Assembly (NCBI GenBank): GCA_023374025.1
Contig: SIJG01000003.1
Coordinates: forward strand, 3,306,139-3,370,138
Length of the DNA: 64,000 nucleotides
Direction of reading: 5' to 3'
From: Heterodera schachtii
Lineage: Eukaryota; Nematoda; Chromadorea; Rhabditida; Heteroderidae
Positions 11,666-23,622 of the stretch are shown in pieces. Under the pieces are notes generated by a model. That model had not been told where the DNA came from. It did no database searches and saw only the letters and a list, made by a program, of their open reading frames with translations. Position 1 is the first letter of the stretch, and each line of letters opens with the position of its first letter. The position numbers and the translations under genes are program-made.

Positions 11666-14600
11666 GAATTCATGTATTAAGTGTAGTTTATTTTTATTTT
11701 TGATATTTAATCAATGAAAATACCTTAACATTTATTCGAATTAGGCTTCATTAAGTCACTCTAATTTATTTCTATTACTTTTTTTTTGTATTTATTCAAG
11801 CTTTTTTCCGGCTTTAAATTTTTGAAAGGGTAATTTATTTTTAAGTTATTCTCATTACTTTTATTTATTTGTTAGTTTTTTTAATTTGTAAATGTATTGG
11901 ATTATATTCTTCAAACTAATAAGGTTATAAAGAGCAAAACTTGGTTTTATATTATTTATTTATTTCCTTCAAGCAAATGGATTAATTTATTATTCGTTAT
12001 TGTGTGTTGATGATTTTAAAATGATGTAAAATTCAAAACGAAATTTTAAAATAGGTTTTAGATTTTTATAATTATTTTTTCTTTAATATATATAAAAATC
12101 ATTTCTCATTTTTATTTTATTTTTTATCAAAATGTTTTAAATAGGTTAGTTTTTTATTTTTCATTTATTTTTTTCCATATGACTACGTTTGTTCTTGATT
12201 TTGTAGTATAATAAATTATAATTTTATTGTTTAGATTTTCAAAGCCATCAAAAAGTAATTTTTAGTTAAAATTCTCTTCTCGACATTTCCCCCATAAGTT
12301 GCGCGGCAATTTGACTTGTCAATTTTGCTCACGATTTACTTGTAATAATTGGCGGATTTTCAAGTGCAGCGACACTGGAATTGGTTATAACTTCTGGCCA
12401 ATTTGCCATTTAAATTTTGCTTAAATGTAAAATGTCGTATTATTGTTTTCAATTTATATAATTTATATATTTGTGTGTTTTAATAGGGAGGATTTTGTTC
12501 GATTTTTTATACCATTCTTTTTTAATTCAAAAGATTACTTCAATTTTATTTTTGCATTATTAATTATGTCCTTGTGCGACTGTAAATATGAATTAGAGAA
12601 AATGAAACAATCGCCGAGAGGTGCCTGTTTAAATTTGAATATTAAGTGTATATTCTATTTTTAATAAGTTGTTGATTTCCGTTAAGTCGAATTTCTCACT
12701 GCTTTATTTTATTGAATTATAGATTAATTTTTTTTTCCCATTATTTTCAATATTTATCTAATAATGTTTTGTTTATAAAGAATTTTCGAAATGATTTTAG
12801 ATTGCATTTTCAATAAATTTGATGTAATATTTCATTTATATTATTTTAGATGTTTATGATTTGGAAATGCTTTCTTTCTTTGATTTTTATTTTTATCTTT
12901 TCTTAATTTATTTTAATTATTTATTTTCTCTTATTTTTAATATTTTTTTATTAATTTATTTTAAATATTTCAAACCAAACTCGGAGGGCAAGGGCGGACC
13001 CCACAATAATATATTTTCAATACAGTTTCTAGCTTTTTTGGATTAATAATAACAGAACGGGAAATAAAAACATACCGAAGATTTGAAAAGATCATAAATA
13101 GCTATATAAATATATCAATCTGAATTTGATTGCTTTGTTATTTATTTATTTGGTGAGCTTATAAATGCTTTAGAAAAATTTTCCTTAACCCATAAAAGGA
13201 TATTAAAATTTTTTCTTAAACCCGTAAAATTTGGCAACATACCGTAAAATTAAAATTCTTGTTAAAAGGTAAAAAGATTATTTTTATTTTCTAGCATATT
13301 TTTTTTTTACTATTTTTATCTTTTGACAAAAATTAACAACTCTGTAATTAATTTAAGGTCATCTTTTTTCTCCAATTCTTTTTTTATTATCTTCAATTAT
13401 TTGAAATATTTGTATTAGTTTTTCATCATTAAATTTTAATTTGTCTGATCAGTATGGTCTCTTGTTTTTATTTGCTTTCTGTTTATTTTAACTGTTTACA
13501 ATTTATATTCTTAAGCGGTTAGGTACCCCCGCTTTGTGATAATCTCGACGGTGCTGAATGCTTTGACGACGTTGTTATCCATATATCTTCTTATCATTTT
13601 ATTTTATTTAGAGAATTTTCGGGGTTTTGTAGGCTAGATATTTTTAATATCTTGGAATGAGTAGGTAACATCTTTACATTGTTTTTGTTTTTTATTTATT
13701 TATATTTAATTAATTAAAGCCTTCTTTTTTCAAATAGAATTGTTTTTTTCCATGGAGTTACATTTTGGCTCTTTGGTGATTTTTTAGTTTTGTCTTTAAT
13801 TTCTTTTTAATTTTTATTTATTGTTTACGACTCGTGCTATTTATTATAGCTTAATTTGTTTTTATTCGATCAAAACAGTTCTTAAAAAGATATCGAAAAA
13901 TCACTAAAAAAGGCATATGCTTCAAAATCCAGTCTTTATTTAATTCGCGATTTAATTTTCAGTTAAAAAAAATTCGTTCATTAAAGCGATTATTCACTAT
14001 TCTCTAATTGTTTTTTTTTTGCTTTTTTAATTAGTTTCATTTTAATTAATTATATCTCAAAAACTACTAACAAATAATTTAATTTTTAATTAAATTTGTC
14101 CCCATCTAAGGTTTATCATTTTATAAGTGCTTTAAATATTATTTTTAAAAATTTAACATATTTGTTCTCTGCAACTTTTTATCCATCAAGTTTTATATAA
14201 AAAAAAGTGTTTCAGATAATATAAATCAGGCTAACTTAATTTAAACAGTTGTTTTTAATATAATCACTTGAAAAAATTCTAAAAATTTTATTTGCCGAAA
14301 ATGTATTTTTTGTTAAGTTATTCATTTTCTTTAATATAAATAAAATTTCATTTTTTCTTTCAATTTAAATTTTAATTATTTTTATTATGCTATTATTATT
14401 TAATTTCTTATTCGTTCAAAATATTTCATGTATAATATCGGAGTTGATGAATTTTTATAATTTTTAATATTTTGGCTTCGTGCTGGCGCCATCACCATTT
14501 GTTCATTTTTTCCTGGTTCAGTTGATTTGAGCAGATTCTGATGTTAAAGATCATCGTGAGTTATCCATTGGTTCAACATTATCGTCCAGTAATTAGCATT

Positions 14601-15499
14601 TTTTAAATTTTTTATCGAAGTAAGCTTAAAATGAATAGCATTTTTTAAAATATTTTATTATCTCATTTGAATTTTGTTCCTGTAAAAGTCACATTCCATA
14701 AAATGATCGAAATATGCATTTTTTTCTCAGTTCGTGGCCTTTTTGTTTCAATTCATCAAGAAATAATGTAGGTTCTTTAATTTTTAATTGGCCACTAAAT
14801 ATTTTATATACTTTGTAATTTATCATTTTATCTCTTTTAAAGTATTGAATTGGTAATCCGCATAAATATTGACTCTTTTTTCAAGTTTAAAAATGTTTTC
14901 GCAATCAAATTTTTCCATAGAGTAATTTAAATTTAATTTAGTTCCAATATAAATTATGTCAATTCTCAATGTTTATTCATTTTTCTTAAATGCTAGTGCT
15001 TCAAATAAATTTTATTATTTTTTAATTTGTCGTAAATATTTTAGAAAAATATTTATTTTATCATTATTATTTCATTCAAGGACACACATTTATTTATTAT
15101 TAAATTAATTTTAATTAATTTCGTTAATTCTTCTTCTTAAACATATTTATTTTTATTGAATAATTAATCGGAGATTATATTCGCTTTTCAAATTTGTAGA
15201 GTAATTTTTTTCATTAAAAATATTATTTTTCAACAAAAAATTATTATTGTCTAATTCATTAAATATTTAAGAAATAAAAACCTAAATTTAATTAGAATAT
15301 GAAAATAATTAATTTTTGTTTATTTTTTATCAATACATGTTGCAAATCTTGCATTAAAAGCTGAGATGCCGAATTTTCATCGAATTAACATTTATAATTT
15401 TAAAAAGAGGTTTTTGCACTTAACCATATTACTCTGATTCTATAATCTAATTTATTGCAATGATTTGTCATAAATTAGTAATTATTTTCTTTTTATTAA

Positions 15500-15650
15500 T
15501 AGGTTAATATGTTATATTTATTTTAATGATTTAAATTATCCTATCCCATTTTTGTTTTAATTTTTCAATATGCAATCTATTATTTTCTCTAATTGGCATT
15601 GAGCAAATTCATGAGTAGAATAAAGCTGTGATTGAAATAATAAAATAATT
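15500..15650 (+). repeat. Diverged direct repeat a, second copy
   Basis: Partner of 3640-3800; same word order and orientation. Confidence 0.75.
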
Positions 15651-17427
15651 TTATTTATTTAAGTTTTCTTAATATGTTGGCTAATTAGTTACAACCTGAT
15701 GTTGCTATTGTTTTTGTTAATTTATGACTTTTAATTTACCCACTTTTATACTTTATTTAAATATACAAAAACAGTTTTTTTTATAAACTTTTAGGATGTC
15801 ATCATGAATACTGACGGCAGTTGCCCTCTCCATTTTTGGTCTTTGACATATTCATTTTATTTTACATTTTTCTGAAAATCTTCAAATGAATTTAATATTT
15901 TGCAAATATTTTGACGTTAAATGCAATGATTTTATCCAATTTTTAGTTTTTGTTTAGTTTTTGTGTTTTGTATTGTTATTTTTAAGATAATAAAAATAAA
16001 AACGTCTCTTCACCGGAGATGATGCTTTCAGTGTAGCCGTTTTTATTAGTGTTTAATATGTTTATGAAATTAATATTTTCCTTCGATGCATTTATTATAA
16101 ATCAAATATGGTATTTAGAGTCTTATAATTTCTAATTGACTTAATTGTTTGTTTTGATATGTTTGTTTGCTTTAAAAAGTGTTCCCTGTAAAATGTTAAT
16201 ATTGTTTAGAGCAAACGAGACAATAGGTAAGCTTTAGATTCCTCTTAAAGTTTCCAATTTATAAAATATATCTTGGATTTTTCATAAGTTGTTGTTTTGC
16301 GTAAAATCGAGTTTTTGATATATATTTATTTAATTATAGATAAACAGGTTTCTTTAATTCATTATTTTTATATAATTTACATAGAATTTTCGAAATAATT
16401 TTTAAACAATTTTTTTTCTTCCTTATATTGTTCAATAATTTAATTGTTTAGAATTTTAATTTTATATTATCTTTAGATGATTATGATGTGGATATAATTA
16501 CATGATATTGGTAATTAAATTTTAAATTTAGGATGGTGGGAATTATGTTCACTTAGGTAAAAAATGATCGCTCATCAGTTTCATGTGATATTTTGAGTTT
16601 TTATTTAAAGTTTGTTTAAAACCCTTTTTGAAAATTTAGATAATTTTTAATTTATTAAAATTTTTGAAAGTTCTCTTAGCGCCAAACATAAAGCATCTTT
16701 TATGTTTTTAATGAATTTTATTTCTTGATAAAATTTGTTCGAATTCTGAGGTATTTGATATATATTCTAAGATATATTTTATTATGGAGCCTGAATATTT
16801 TTTATGTTTTTTTGTTTAATGTTTTTAATTTTTGAATATTTTTTATTTATTGTTTAATTATGCCTCGAAATCTCCCTAATTTTTCAAATAATTATATTGC
16901 TCATCGAATTTTGCCTTAGATTATTTTATTTTATTGATAAAAACAAATGGTTTTTTATTTCTCTTCTTCGTTTGAAGTAGTGCTAAAGTATAGATTAATT
17001 TATATTGGCGTTATTTGACGAAATAATACAGTATTTTTTTTAAATTTAAATGAAATTTTTTTAATTTTATTTAATGCCTTTCTTGATTATCATCGTTAAA
17101 TATGCAAACTAATCAAGAAATGAACCTATTATTTAATTTAAAATAATATACTGTCACTTTCATTAAATGTTCAAATCAATGTCGAAATATTATAATATTT
17201 TGTTTAAGAATTACAAATAAGATTTACAATGTTTTTTCACACGTTTGTTGACAATTGCTGTGATAGCAATATATAGATAGATATTCATTTTTACTTTAAT
17301 GAGTTTTATTTAATAATATTAAATTTTTAGTAAATATTTATTTTTGATTAAATAAATTATTTAGTGTATTTATTTATTTATATTTATTGAAAAATATTAT
17401 TTTAAATAATAGTTTTTTTATTAACCT

Positions 17428-17600
17428 TTCAAAGTTTAAAATTATGTTTAATTTCGTTATCTTTTCTTTTATTTTTATTTGCAATATTACAAAATCTAAA
17501 TATTTTTATTAATTTTTTCGGATCTTCCACGAATCAAACAATTTTAATGTAAAGATTATATAAAAATTTTATTGTTGACCATCGTCATTTATTAAATTGT
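17428..17600 (+). repeat. Diverged direct repeat c (pairs with 26099-26305)
   Basis: Shared words CAAAGTTTAAAATTAT, TTTAATTTCGT, ATCTTTTCTTTT, CACGAATCAAACA/TACGAATCAAACA and ATCGTCATTTATTAAATT occur in order in both copies. Confidence 0.85.
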
Positions 17601-18474
17601 TTTGTTGCGTGAATATATGAAATCTCTTGCATTTTAAGTTAAGTTGAATCGGATGATGACATAACCTAATTTTATAAATTAAAAATTTTTTGATTATGAT
17701 CAGGAAAATTAACCAAAATGAAGCTGGTCATCCGATATCTCTAGCTAACAAAACTATTACTCTTGAATGATGTAGTATTATTTTTAATTTACCTATAAAT
17801 TATTTTATTTTTAATTTTAAATATGATTTTTGTTTCCAACAATTTTACTTGCTATATTAATAAAAAATTATATTTTAAAAATAACTTTTTATTATTTGAT
17901 ATATTTATTTTATAAAAGTATTATTTTGATCTAACAATAAATTATTATTATTTTATTTTAATACATTATATATCTTCGTATGTAATTTAATTATTTTTCC
18001 TTTATTTATTTCATTTAATAATTTTTAAAAATAAAAGCTTCGTTAATTATTTTCTAAATTTATTTTTTTCAAAGTGCATTCCTATTTTGTATTATTATGG
18101 ACTTCTCAATGGCATATGAAAATTTGTGTACCGCTATCTATTCTTGATATTTTTGGCATTTTCCTCATTAAAGTTCAAATTTTCTTAAAAGTTGAAAAAG
18201 CAATGAAGTCATAAAATCAAAATTCATAACCCAAAAAGTAGAAAAAAGTAAAACCCTTTAAAGCCAACAAAAAAGACATTTGACTTAAATTCTCAGCCTT
18301 AAACGGTACACTCATGCTTTAAACCGAAATAGGTTCTAATAAATAAACTGAAAATGCCAAAAACGCTGCTCATTTTATGTGACATATTTGGGAGTTTTTC
18401 CAATTATTCGCTAAAATGAATAAATTTTATGATTTATTTGTAATTTTTTTTTAATTTTTTAATCCAATAACTTT

Positions 18475-19320
18475 CTTTTGCTTTTAAACGCTGAGATTTT
18501 GTATATTTTTGCTTCTTTAGACTTTATGCATTCAAATGAGACCAAAAATGTACGGTTAATTTTAATATGAAAAACTTATGGTTCAAGAATAAATCGGTAA
18601 AACCTCTTTTTTCTTTCTTGCACAAAAGTTAATTATTGGTATCAATCGAGAGCTTAAAGTCCAGTTGTTTTTGTATAAAAAATTCTCGGACAAAGGCAAT
18701 AAAAAAAATTATTGTTGAATATTCAGAAAATTTATTATAATTTCAGGTTTTTTAGTAATTTTTTTCTTAATGCAAATATGTACTCTTTTCCTGTATTATT
18801 AAATTCCCGAGACTTTAAACTTTTAGTTGATATCAAGGATGTATGGATTTATGTACAAGTAAGAAAAAAGTTATGGCTTAAGAAACCGAGGATGGTGATT
18901 AATTGGACGCGTAAATACTAATTGGAGAAAAAGTTAATGTGAGAAGTAAAATAAGAAATGAAGGTGGAGAAGGAATGGTGCGCGTCGTTTTGTGCGTCCT
19001 TTTGCATACAAAAAATACAGCGAGAAAGAAATTGAGTCAGAGAGAGAGACAGTGAGAAGAGAGAGAGACCAAAGAGAAGGAAGGAAAGAAACAGAGTGAG
19101 AGAGAGAGAGAGAATGAGTGCATAAGAACAATTGTGTGAAGAGAACATATAGAGAAAGGAAAGATAGAAAAGAGAGAGAGAGCGAGAGAGAGAAAAGAGA
19201 GAGAGATAGCGAGAGAGAGAGAAGAGAGAGAGGAGAGAGAGAGAGAAAGGAGAGAGATAAGAGAGAAAGGAGAGAGATGAGAGGGGGGGAGGGGGAAAGA
19301 GAGAGTGACTATTGAAAAAT
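18475..19320 (+). repeat. Repeat family E, copy 1, with GA-rich tail
   Basis: A dispersed repeat seen three times (also 27080-28315 and 33340-34630). It has a body with GCTGAGATTTTGTATATTTTTG and GTACGGTTAATTTTAATATG, then a CGTCGTTTTGTG block near 18981, then a long GA-rich tail (about 19035-19310). Overlapping open frames on both strands in the tail are simple-sequence artefacts. No target duplication was found. Confidence 0.8.
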
Positions 19321-19457
19321 TTCTGGTAAAAAGCTGCTCATTTTTTGCCCCCACTCGTTTTCAATTACCCCAAGAAAATCGATGTCAAATTGGTGAAACT
19401 TCAACGATTTAGGAATGAAAATAACGGTATATGCTCCAGTTGGCCTATTTCAAAGTA

Positions 19458-19560
19458 GGCGAAACGCCCGGTTTTGGGTTAGTAGGCGAAACGTCCGATT
19501 TTAGGTTAGTAGGCGAAACGTCCGATTTTAGGTTAGTAGGCGAAATGTCGTTGTGCCACT
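19458..19560 (+). repeat. 27-bp tandem repeat, about 3.7 copies
   Basis: Unit GTAGGCGAAACGTCCGATTT followed by TAGGTTA. The first copy reads CGCCCGGTTTTGGG and the last decays to GTAGGCGAAATGTCG. Flanking sequence to 19900 shows no gene. Confidence 0.92.
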
Positions 19561-19904
19561 TCGAAAGCATTCCTAAGTTAAGTTCAAAAAATCAATGAAA
19601 TTTCATCGATTCTAACTCAAGCTGCGTTAGCAGGATCCGCCGGTGCTTCTAAAAATTTTTAAAAATTCACTTCCCAAAAATGTGAAAATTTTATTATTTT
19701 TCATTAAAATTTTTAACGTCAAAAATCAAATTGGAAGTAGAAAGTATAGGTTGATTTTTTATAAGTAATTTTTAGAAAATACAGGAGAAATATGAAAAAT
19801 ACAGTGATGTTAATTTAAAATCTAAAACCAAAAATAATGTACTTTTGACTCTTTAATACATTATTTTCTCATATTTCTTCCCAAAATTTTTATTCCAATT
19901 TATA

Positions 19905-20003
19905 GGCTATTTTTGTTAATTTTCAAGGTTTTTGCAATTTCCTTGTCATCGTTTTTATATTTTCTTCCTTTATTTTCCAATAAATTTTCATCTTCCATTT
20001 TAA
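19905..20003 (-). pseudogene. HTH-repeat family remnant (third repeat)
   Basis: On the minus strand, starting near 20000, the translation gives KMKIYWKIKEENIK and then, after a one- or two-base frame change, DDKEIAKTLKINKNS. This aligns with residues 185-213 of the intact family member at 22936-23622. Only about 30 codons survive, with no start or end. It sits just left of the conserved upstream region of the next copy and is divergent from it. Confidence 0.75.
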
Positions 20004-20021
20004 AATACTACACTAATTTTC

Positions 20022-20150
20022 CAGAAATTCAGTAGAGTTGTTATTTTTTCAATGTAAATAAAAAAGGCTCTTAATTGACTAAAATGAATAATTTGGATTT
20101 AATAAAAATATATTATATAAATTCATATTTGGGAATATAATCCAGGAAAA
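20022..20150 (+). promoter_or_regulatory. Conserved upstream region of HTH-repeat copy
   Basis: Shared almost word for word with 21362-21492: CAGAAATTCAGTAGAGTTG, then AATAAAAAAGGCTCTTA, then AAAATGAATAATTTGGATTT, then an AT-rich TATA-like run, then the ATG. Conservation outside the coding region suggests a promoter/5' leader duplicated with the gene. Function is inferred. Confidence 0.6.
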
Positions 20151-20440
20151 ATGAAATTATTACTATATTTCGGTTTAATTTTAATTATAATTGTCCTAAT
20201 TATTTCAATTAAAACAAACAAAAAAGAAAAAATGAATGGAACAAAAATAATGCCAAAATGTACAAGGAAATTGGAGTTAGCCAATTCATAATTGAAAAAT
20301 GGAAGAAACAAATTGGCATTAGCCATAAAAAAATAAAGAAGAAAGAAAAAATGGAAAAAATAAAATTTATTGACAAATAAAAAGAGAAAATTTCCAAAAA
20401 TTAGTGATCAAAAAATTGCTGAAATGATAAAATTACGCCA
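20151..20440 (+). pseudogene. Secreted HTH-repeat family, broken copy
   Basis: Starts with ATG and a hydrophobic signal-like leader (MKLLLYFGLILIIIVLIIS). The family body then appears in another frame: EWNKNNAKMYKEIGVSQFII and EKWKKQIG, followed by a third-repeat remnant KISDQKIAEMIKL. The first repeat and the start of the second are missing, so an internal deletion plus frameshift and stop codons have inactivated it. Leader and upstream region are those of the 21493 copy. The minus-strand frames here are shadows. Confidence 0.8.
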
Positions 20441-20464
20441 TTTAATATTTGTGAGAATATTTTT

Positions 20465-20600
20465 TGATAAAGTTTAAAATCTTGATATCATTCGATAGAC
20501 TTAAGTTTTCTATTATCATACAAAATTTCAGAAAATTTCGTTAAGTTTCAAGAAAGTTATAACAAAAAAACTTGGTTTTTTGAGTTTCTCATGTTATAAA
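20465..20600. repeat. Possible degenerate family C palindrome arm
   Basis: Contains TATCATTCGATAG and a CAAAATTTCAGAAAATTTC block resembling the arm and centre of the family C palindromes (TATCATTCAATAG; CAAAATTTCGGAAA). Weak match; the rest to 20920 shows nothing else, and the 60-codon frame at 20602-20784 has no recognisable motif. Confidence 0.35.
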
Positions 20601-20929
20601 AATGTGTGAACCCTACATAGTTATAAAAAGTACACTAAAATTTTTCGAAGTTTTGCAGGCGCCAGCAAAAATTCGTTCAGTCTTTTTTTATTGTTTCACC
20701 AAAAATCGTCAGAATAGGGAGGGTGAAATAAAATTTTCTTTACAATCCATCATTCAAAATCCAAACATGCTCAAATTTAAATGATTAAAATAAAAAAATT
20801 AGGCATTTTTATATTTGAAATAATAAAATAAAATTGAATTCTTTTTTTTATCAAAAAAAACCAAATTTACGTGGTTTTCTGCTTAAGAACCTTTAACTTA
20901 TTCATTTTTTTTCTTAAAATTTATTTTGA

Positions 20930-21012
20930 AAAGATTCTTTTTCCATTTTAAATGCTTTTTCCTTAATTTTGATAATTTTTGCAATTTTCTAATCACTCAA
21001 TTCCGACTTTTA
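20930..21012 (-). pseudogene. HTH-repeat family remnant (third repeat)
   Basis: The minus-strand translation gives a decayed form of the third repeat: an SELSD-like start, KIAKIIKI, and a KAFKM-like end where intact copies have KTIFKWKK. No longer frame survives. Confidence 0.55.
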
Positions 21013-21015
21013 AAA

Positions 21016-21335
21016 ATTAAATTTTTTCCTTTTGTCTTAAGTAGAGTAATTTATTATTAATCTATAATTTTCTTTTAAATAAATGTAATCAGTAGATGAA
21101 GAAAAATCACCTTATTTTTTTAATAAATTGGATTATGTGATTTTTTTCCAGAAATTCAGTAGAGTTTGAGCTTCATCTTTTTGTAATTTTTTAATCATTT
21201 ACTTTCTGATTTTCAGTTTATTTCCCAGAAAATTTAATTTTTTCCTGTTTTTGGTCAGTAGATTAAAAAACAATTAAATTGTTTAATTAAAAAGCTTTTT
21301 TAAAATAATCTGATCAGTAGGGAGGAAAATCATCA
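21016..21335 (+). repeat. Tandemly duplicated upstream-type sequence
   Basis: Two similar stretches of about 100 bp (about 21016-21110 and 21230-21330) share AAATTTAATTTTTTCCT, an AATCAGTAG/GATCAGTAG word and a following AAAAATCA. A third CAGAAATTCAGTAGAGTT word lies at 21150. This looks like repeated copying of the family's upstream region. Confidence 0.55.
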
Positions 21336-21361
21336 TTTTTTTCTAGATTTGAGATTTTTTC

Positions 21362-21492
21362 GGAAATTCAGTAGAGTTGTGCTATTTCATGTGAATAAAA
21401 AGGCTCTTAGTGGGTTAAAATGAATAATTTGGATTTATTAAAAAATATATATATTAAATTACTTATAATATTTAAAATATGATTTTAGAAAA
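21362..21492 (+). promoter_or_regulatory. Conserved upstream region of HTH-repeat copy
   Basis: Partner of 20022-20150, with the same three blocks (GAAATTCAGTAGAGTTG, AATAAAAAGGCTCTTA, AAAATGAATAATTTGGATTT) at the same spacing before the ATG. Confidence 0.6.
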
Positions 21493-22174
21493 ATGAAATT
21501 ATTACTATTATTCTTTTTATTTTTAATTGCCTTAATTAGTCCAATTGAATTAGAAGAGAAAAAACTGCAATAAAAGTTAATTGATGAAATATTTGGAGAA
21601 AAATGGGAAGAAAAAGCGCAAATTGAACAGAAGAAACGGGAAATAATAAGAAAACATTATAAAATAAAAGAAAAAATTAAGCAAAAAGGAAGAAAATATT
21701 CAAGAAAGAATGGAATAAAATTAATACAAAAATAGCGAAAAATTTGGGGACAAATGATAATTATATTAAAAATGGATTAAAGAATTGGGGCTTAATCAAA
21801 AAATATATAAAAGTCACAAATCGAAAACTTATGAACAAAAACTCGAAATTGTACAAAAATTCATTGAAATGAAAAATGAATTTAAACAAAAAAGAAAATA
21901 TCCAAGAAAAGAATGGGAGAAAAATTATGCCGAAATTTGTAAGAAAATCGGAGTTAGTTATGCAATAATTAGAAAATGGAAGAAACAGTTTGGCATTAGA
22001 TGTAAAAGAATAACGGAAAAAGAAAAAATTGAAAAAATAAAAATTTATTGGCAAATAAAAATGGAAAATTCGAAAATAAGTGAAAAGAAATTGGAAAAAA
22101 CATTGAAAATTAGTCGAAATAGCATTTTAAAATGGAAGAAACAATTTTTGAGAAGAAATGTAACTAACAAATAA
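21493..22174 (+). pseudogene. Secreted HTH-repeat family, near-full-length broken copy
   Basis: Full-length counterpart of the intact gene at 22936-23622. It has a leader MKLLLLFFLFLIALISPIE, then an in-frame TAA at 21568-21570 where the intact copy has Gln, then DEIFGEKWEE. Two frameshifts (near 21705 and 21770) interrupt the first repeat. The frame from about 21785 is open to 22174 and carries the second repeat (ICKKIGVSYAIIRKWKKQFG) and third repeat (KISRNSILKWKKQF). It could only yield the second and third repeats if a downstream ATG were used. Three independent lesions argue that it is dead, but the long open 3' part suggests recent loss. Confidence 0.85.
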
Positions 22175-22935
22175 GAACAGTAGAAGAATTTGTTTTTCCT
22201 GCAATTTTTCCTTCATTCTTTTTTTTTCTAATTATAAATGATTCTTATTTTGTGCCCACCATTTCAAAACTGTTTTTTTTTTTGAGTTCAATCGATGATG
22301 TCATTTTTTTTTTGCAAAAATTTTAATTATTTTTCTGTAATTTGAGAAATTTTAGCGGTTGAGAGGCCAGTTCAGTGTTGTCCACTGAGGGTCAACAACT
22401 CGTCAGGAGTTATTATTTTTTTAGCGAATAGTCAGTTCTCTCTGCTGAGCACTTATCTAGAGAATTTTATGCAGAAAAAAAGCAATTAGGTGGCCTCAAA
22501 AATTCTGAGTTTTCCATTATTTTATTTTTTGTAAAATTAATTCATAAATATTTTTAAGAAAGTGCTCTGAAACGCACAAATTTTATTGACATGGTATAAA
22601 TGAACTTAATTCATATATTCTGAGAATGGCTCATGATTTGAGAATTATGTGTTTTTTTCTTGTAGAATCGGTAAGTCCACATTTTCGCCTCCCAGTATTT
22701 ACACTTTTTCGCCCATTTTTTGCAAAAAAAAACAATTTATAAAAAAAAGCACTAAAGATTCCCTACAAATGCTTAACAAAAATTTATTCATCAATTGCCT
22801 CCGAACAGTAGGAGACACAATAATTAACACAGGAACGAAGAGAAGATAAAACCCTATAATAAGTAATTTATACAAATTTTATCAATTTTAACGCTTTCGC
22901 GCTTTTTGGCGGTGCCAAGTATCTCATAAATGATT
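22175..22935. other. Spacer between two convergent family copies
   Basis: No gene recognised. The frame at 22649-22849 has no motif. 22350-22450 is less AT-rich, but I could not identify it. Confidence 0.5.
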
Positions 22936-23622
22936 TCATTGCTCCTGAATTTCTTTCCCAAATTGTTTTTTCCATTTGAAAATTGTTTTTCTAGTAATTT
23001 TTAATATTTTTGCAATTTCTTTGTCAGTGATTTTTGGATTTTCTCCTTTTATTTGCCAATAAATTTTCATTTTTTCCATTTTTTCTTTCTCCGTTATTTT
23101 ACTGCGAATTCCAAATTGTTTCTTCCATTTCTTAATTATAAAATGGCTAACTCCGATTTTCTTACAAATTTCGGCATAATTTTGATGCCATTCTTTTTTT
23201 GAATATTTTCTTTTTTGTTTAAATTCTTTTGTCATCCCAATGAATCTTTTCACAATTTCAAGTTTTTCTTCATCAGTTTTTGATTTGTGGCTTTTCTTTA
23301 TTTGTTGATTAAGCCCTAATTCTTTAATCCATTTTTTAATATAAGTTTGGTTTGTGCCCAAATTTTTAGCTATTTTCGAATTAATTTTATCCCATTCTTT
23401 TGCTGAATATTTTGTTCCTTTTTCCTTAATTTTCTCTTTTATTTTATAATATTTTTCAATTATTTCCCTTTTTTTCAGTTCATTTCTTTGTTCTTCCCAT
23501 TTTTCTCCAAATATTTCGTCAAATGTTTTCTGTTGTAATTTTTTATTAGCTGATTCAATTTGGTCAATTTTTAGGATCAAAAATAAAATAACATTCAAAA
23601 TGAGTAATATGAATAAACTCAT
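22936..23622 (-). CDS. Secreted lysine-rich protein with three HTH-like repeats (intact)
   Basis: Single-exon frame of 228 codons. Residues 1-24 are hydrophobic with a likely signal cleavage after IESA. The rest is lysine/glutamate-rich with one cysteine. Three repeats each have a charged helix, then a helix-turn-helix-like segment: IAKNLGTNQTYIKKWIKELG (84-103), ICKKIGVSHFIIKKWKKQFG (152-171), IAKILKITRKTIFKWKKQFG (203-222). Trp 98, 166 and 217 are conserved. The pattern resembles homeodomain-like HTHs of transposases and psq/CENP-B-type proteins, but no catalytic domain follows. A secreted protein with DNA-binding-like repeats is unusual; a parasite effector delivered to host nuclei is one idea, not shown. 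It lies tail-to-tail with the broken 21493 copy, and its upstream region differs from that of the two plus-strand copies. ATG 23620-23622 is chosen because the leader aligns with paralogues. Confidence 0.8.
   Translation of the reverse strand: MSLFILLILNVILFLILKIDQIESANKKLQQKTFDEIFGEKWEEQRNELKKREIIEKYYKIKEKIKEKGTKYSAKEWDKINSKIAKNLGTNQTYIKKWIKELGLNQQIKKSHKSKTDEEKLEIVKRFIGMTKEFKQKRKYSKKEWHQNYAEICKKIGVSHFIIKKWKKQFGIRSKITEKEKMEKMKIYWQIKGENPKITDKEIAKILKITRKTIFKWKKQFGKEIQEQ

Larger units (their letters stand above)
11666..18160. other. T-rich gene-empty field, block 1 continued
   Basis: Same character as 1981-11074: T-dominated, with no credible gene. 11800-11950 resembles 10790-10960 (shared AAACTAATAAGGTT end). 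12290-12380 is a less AT-rich patch. 14120-14195 is homologous, in reverse complement, to 53674-53760 of the A-rich field. 17428-17600 is duplicated at 26099-26305. Confidence 0.85.

Noticed and set aside
18918..19354. Four overlapping open frames, Ser/Leu-rich on one strand and Arg/Glu-rich on the other
   Set aside because: They are the GA-rich tail of repeat family E read in every frame; simple-sequence artefacts.
21761..22054. Minus-strand Phe-rich frame of 97 codons
   Set aside because: Exact shadow of the lysine-rich plus-strand HTH-family copy.
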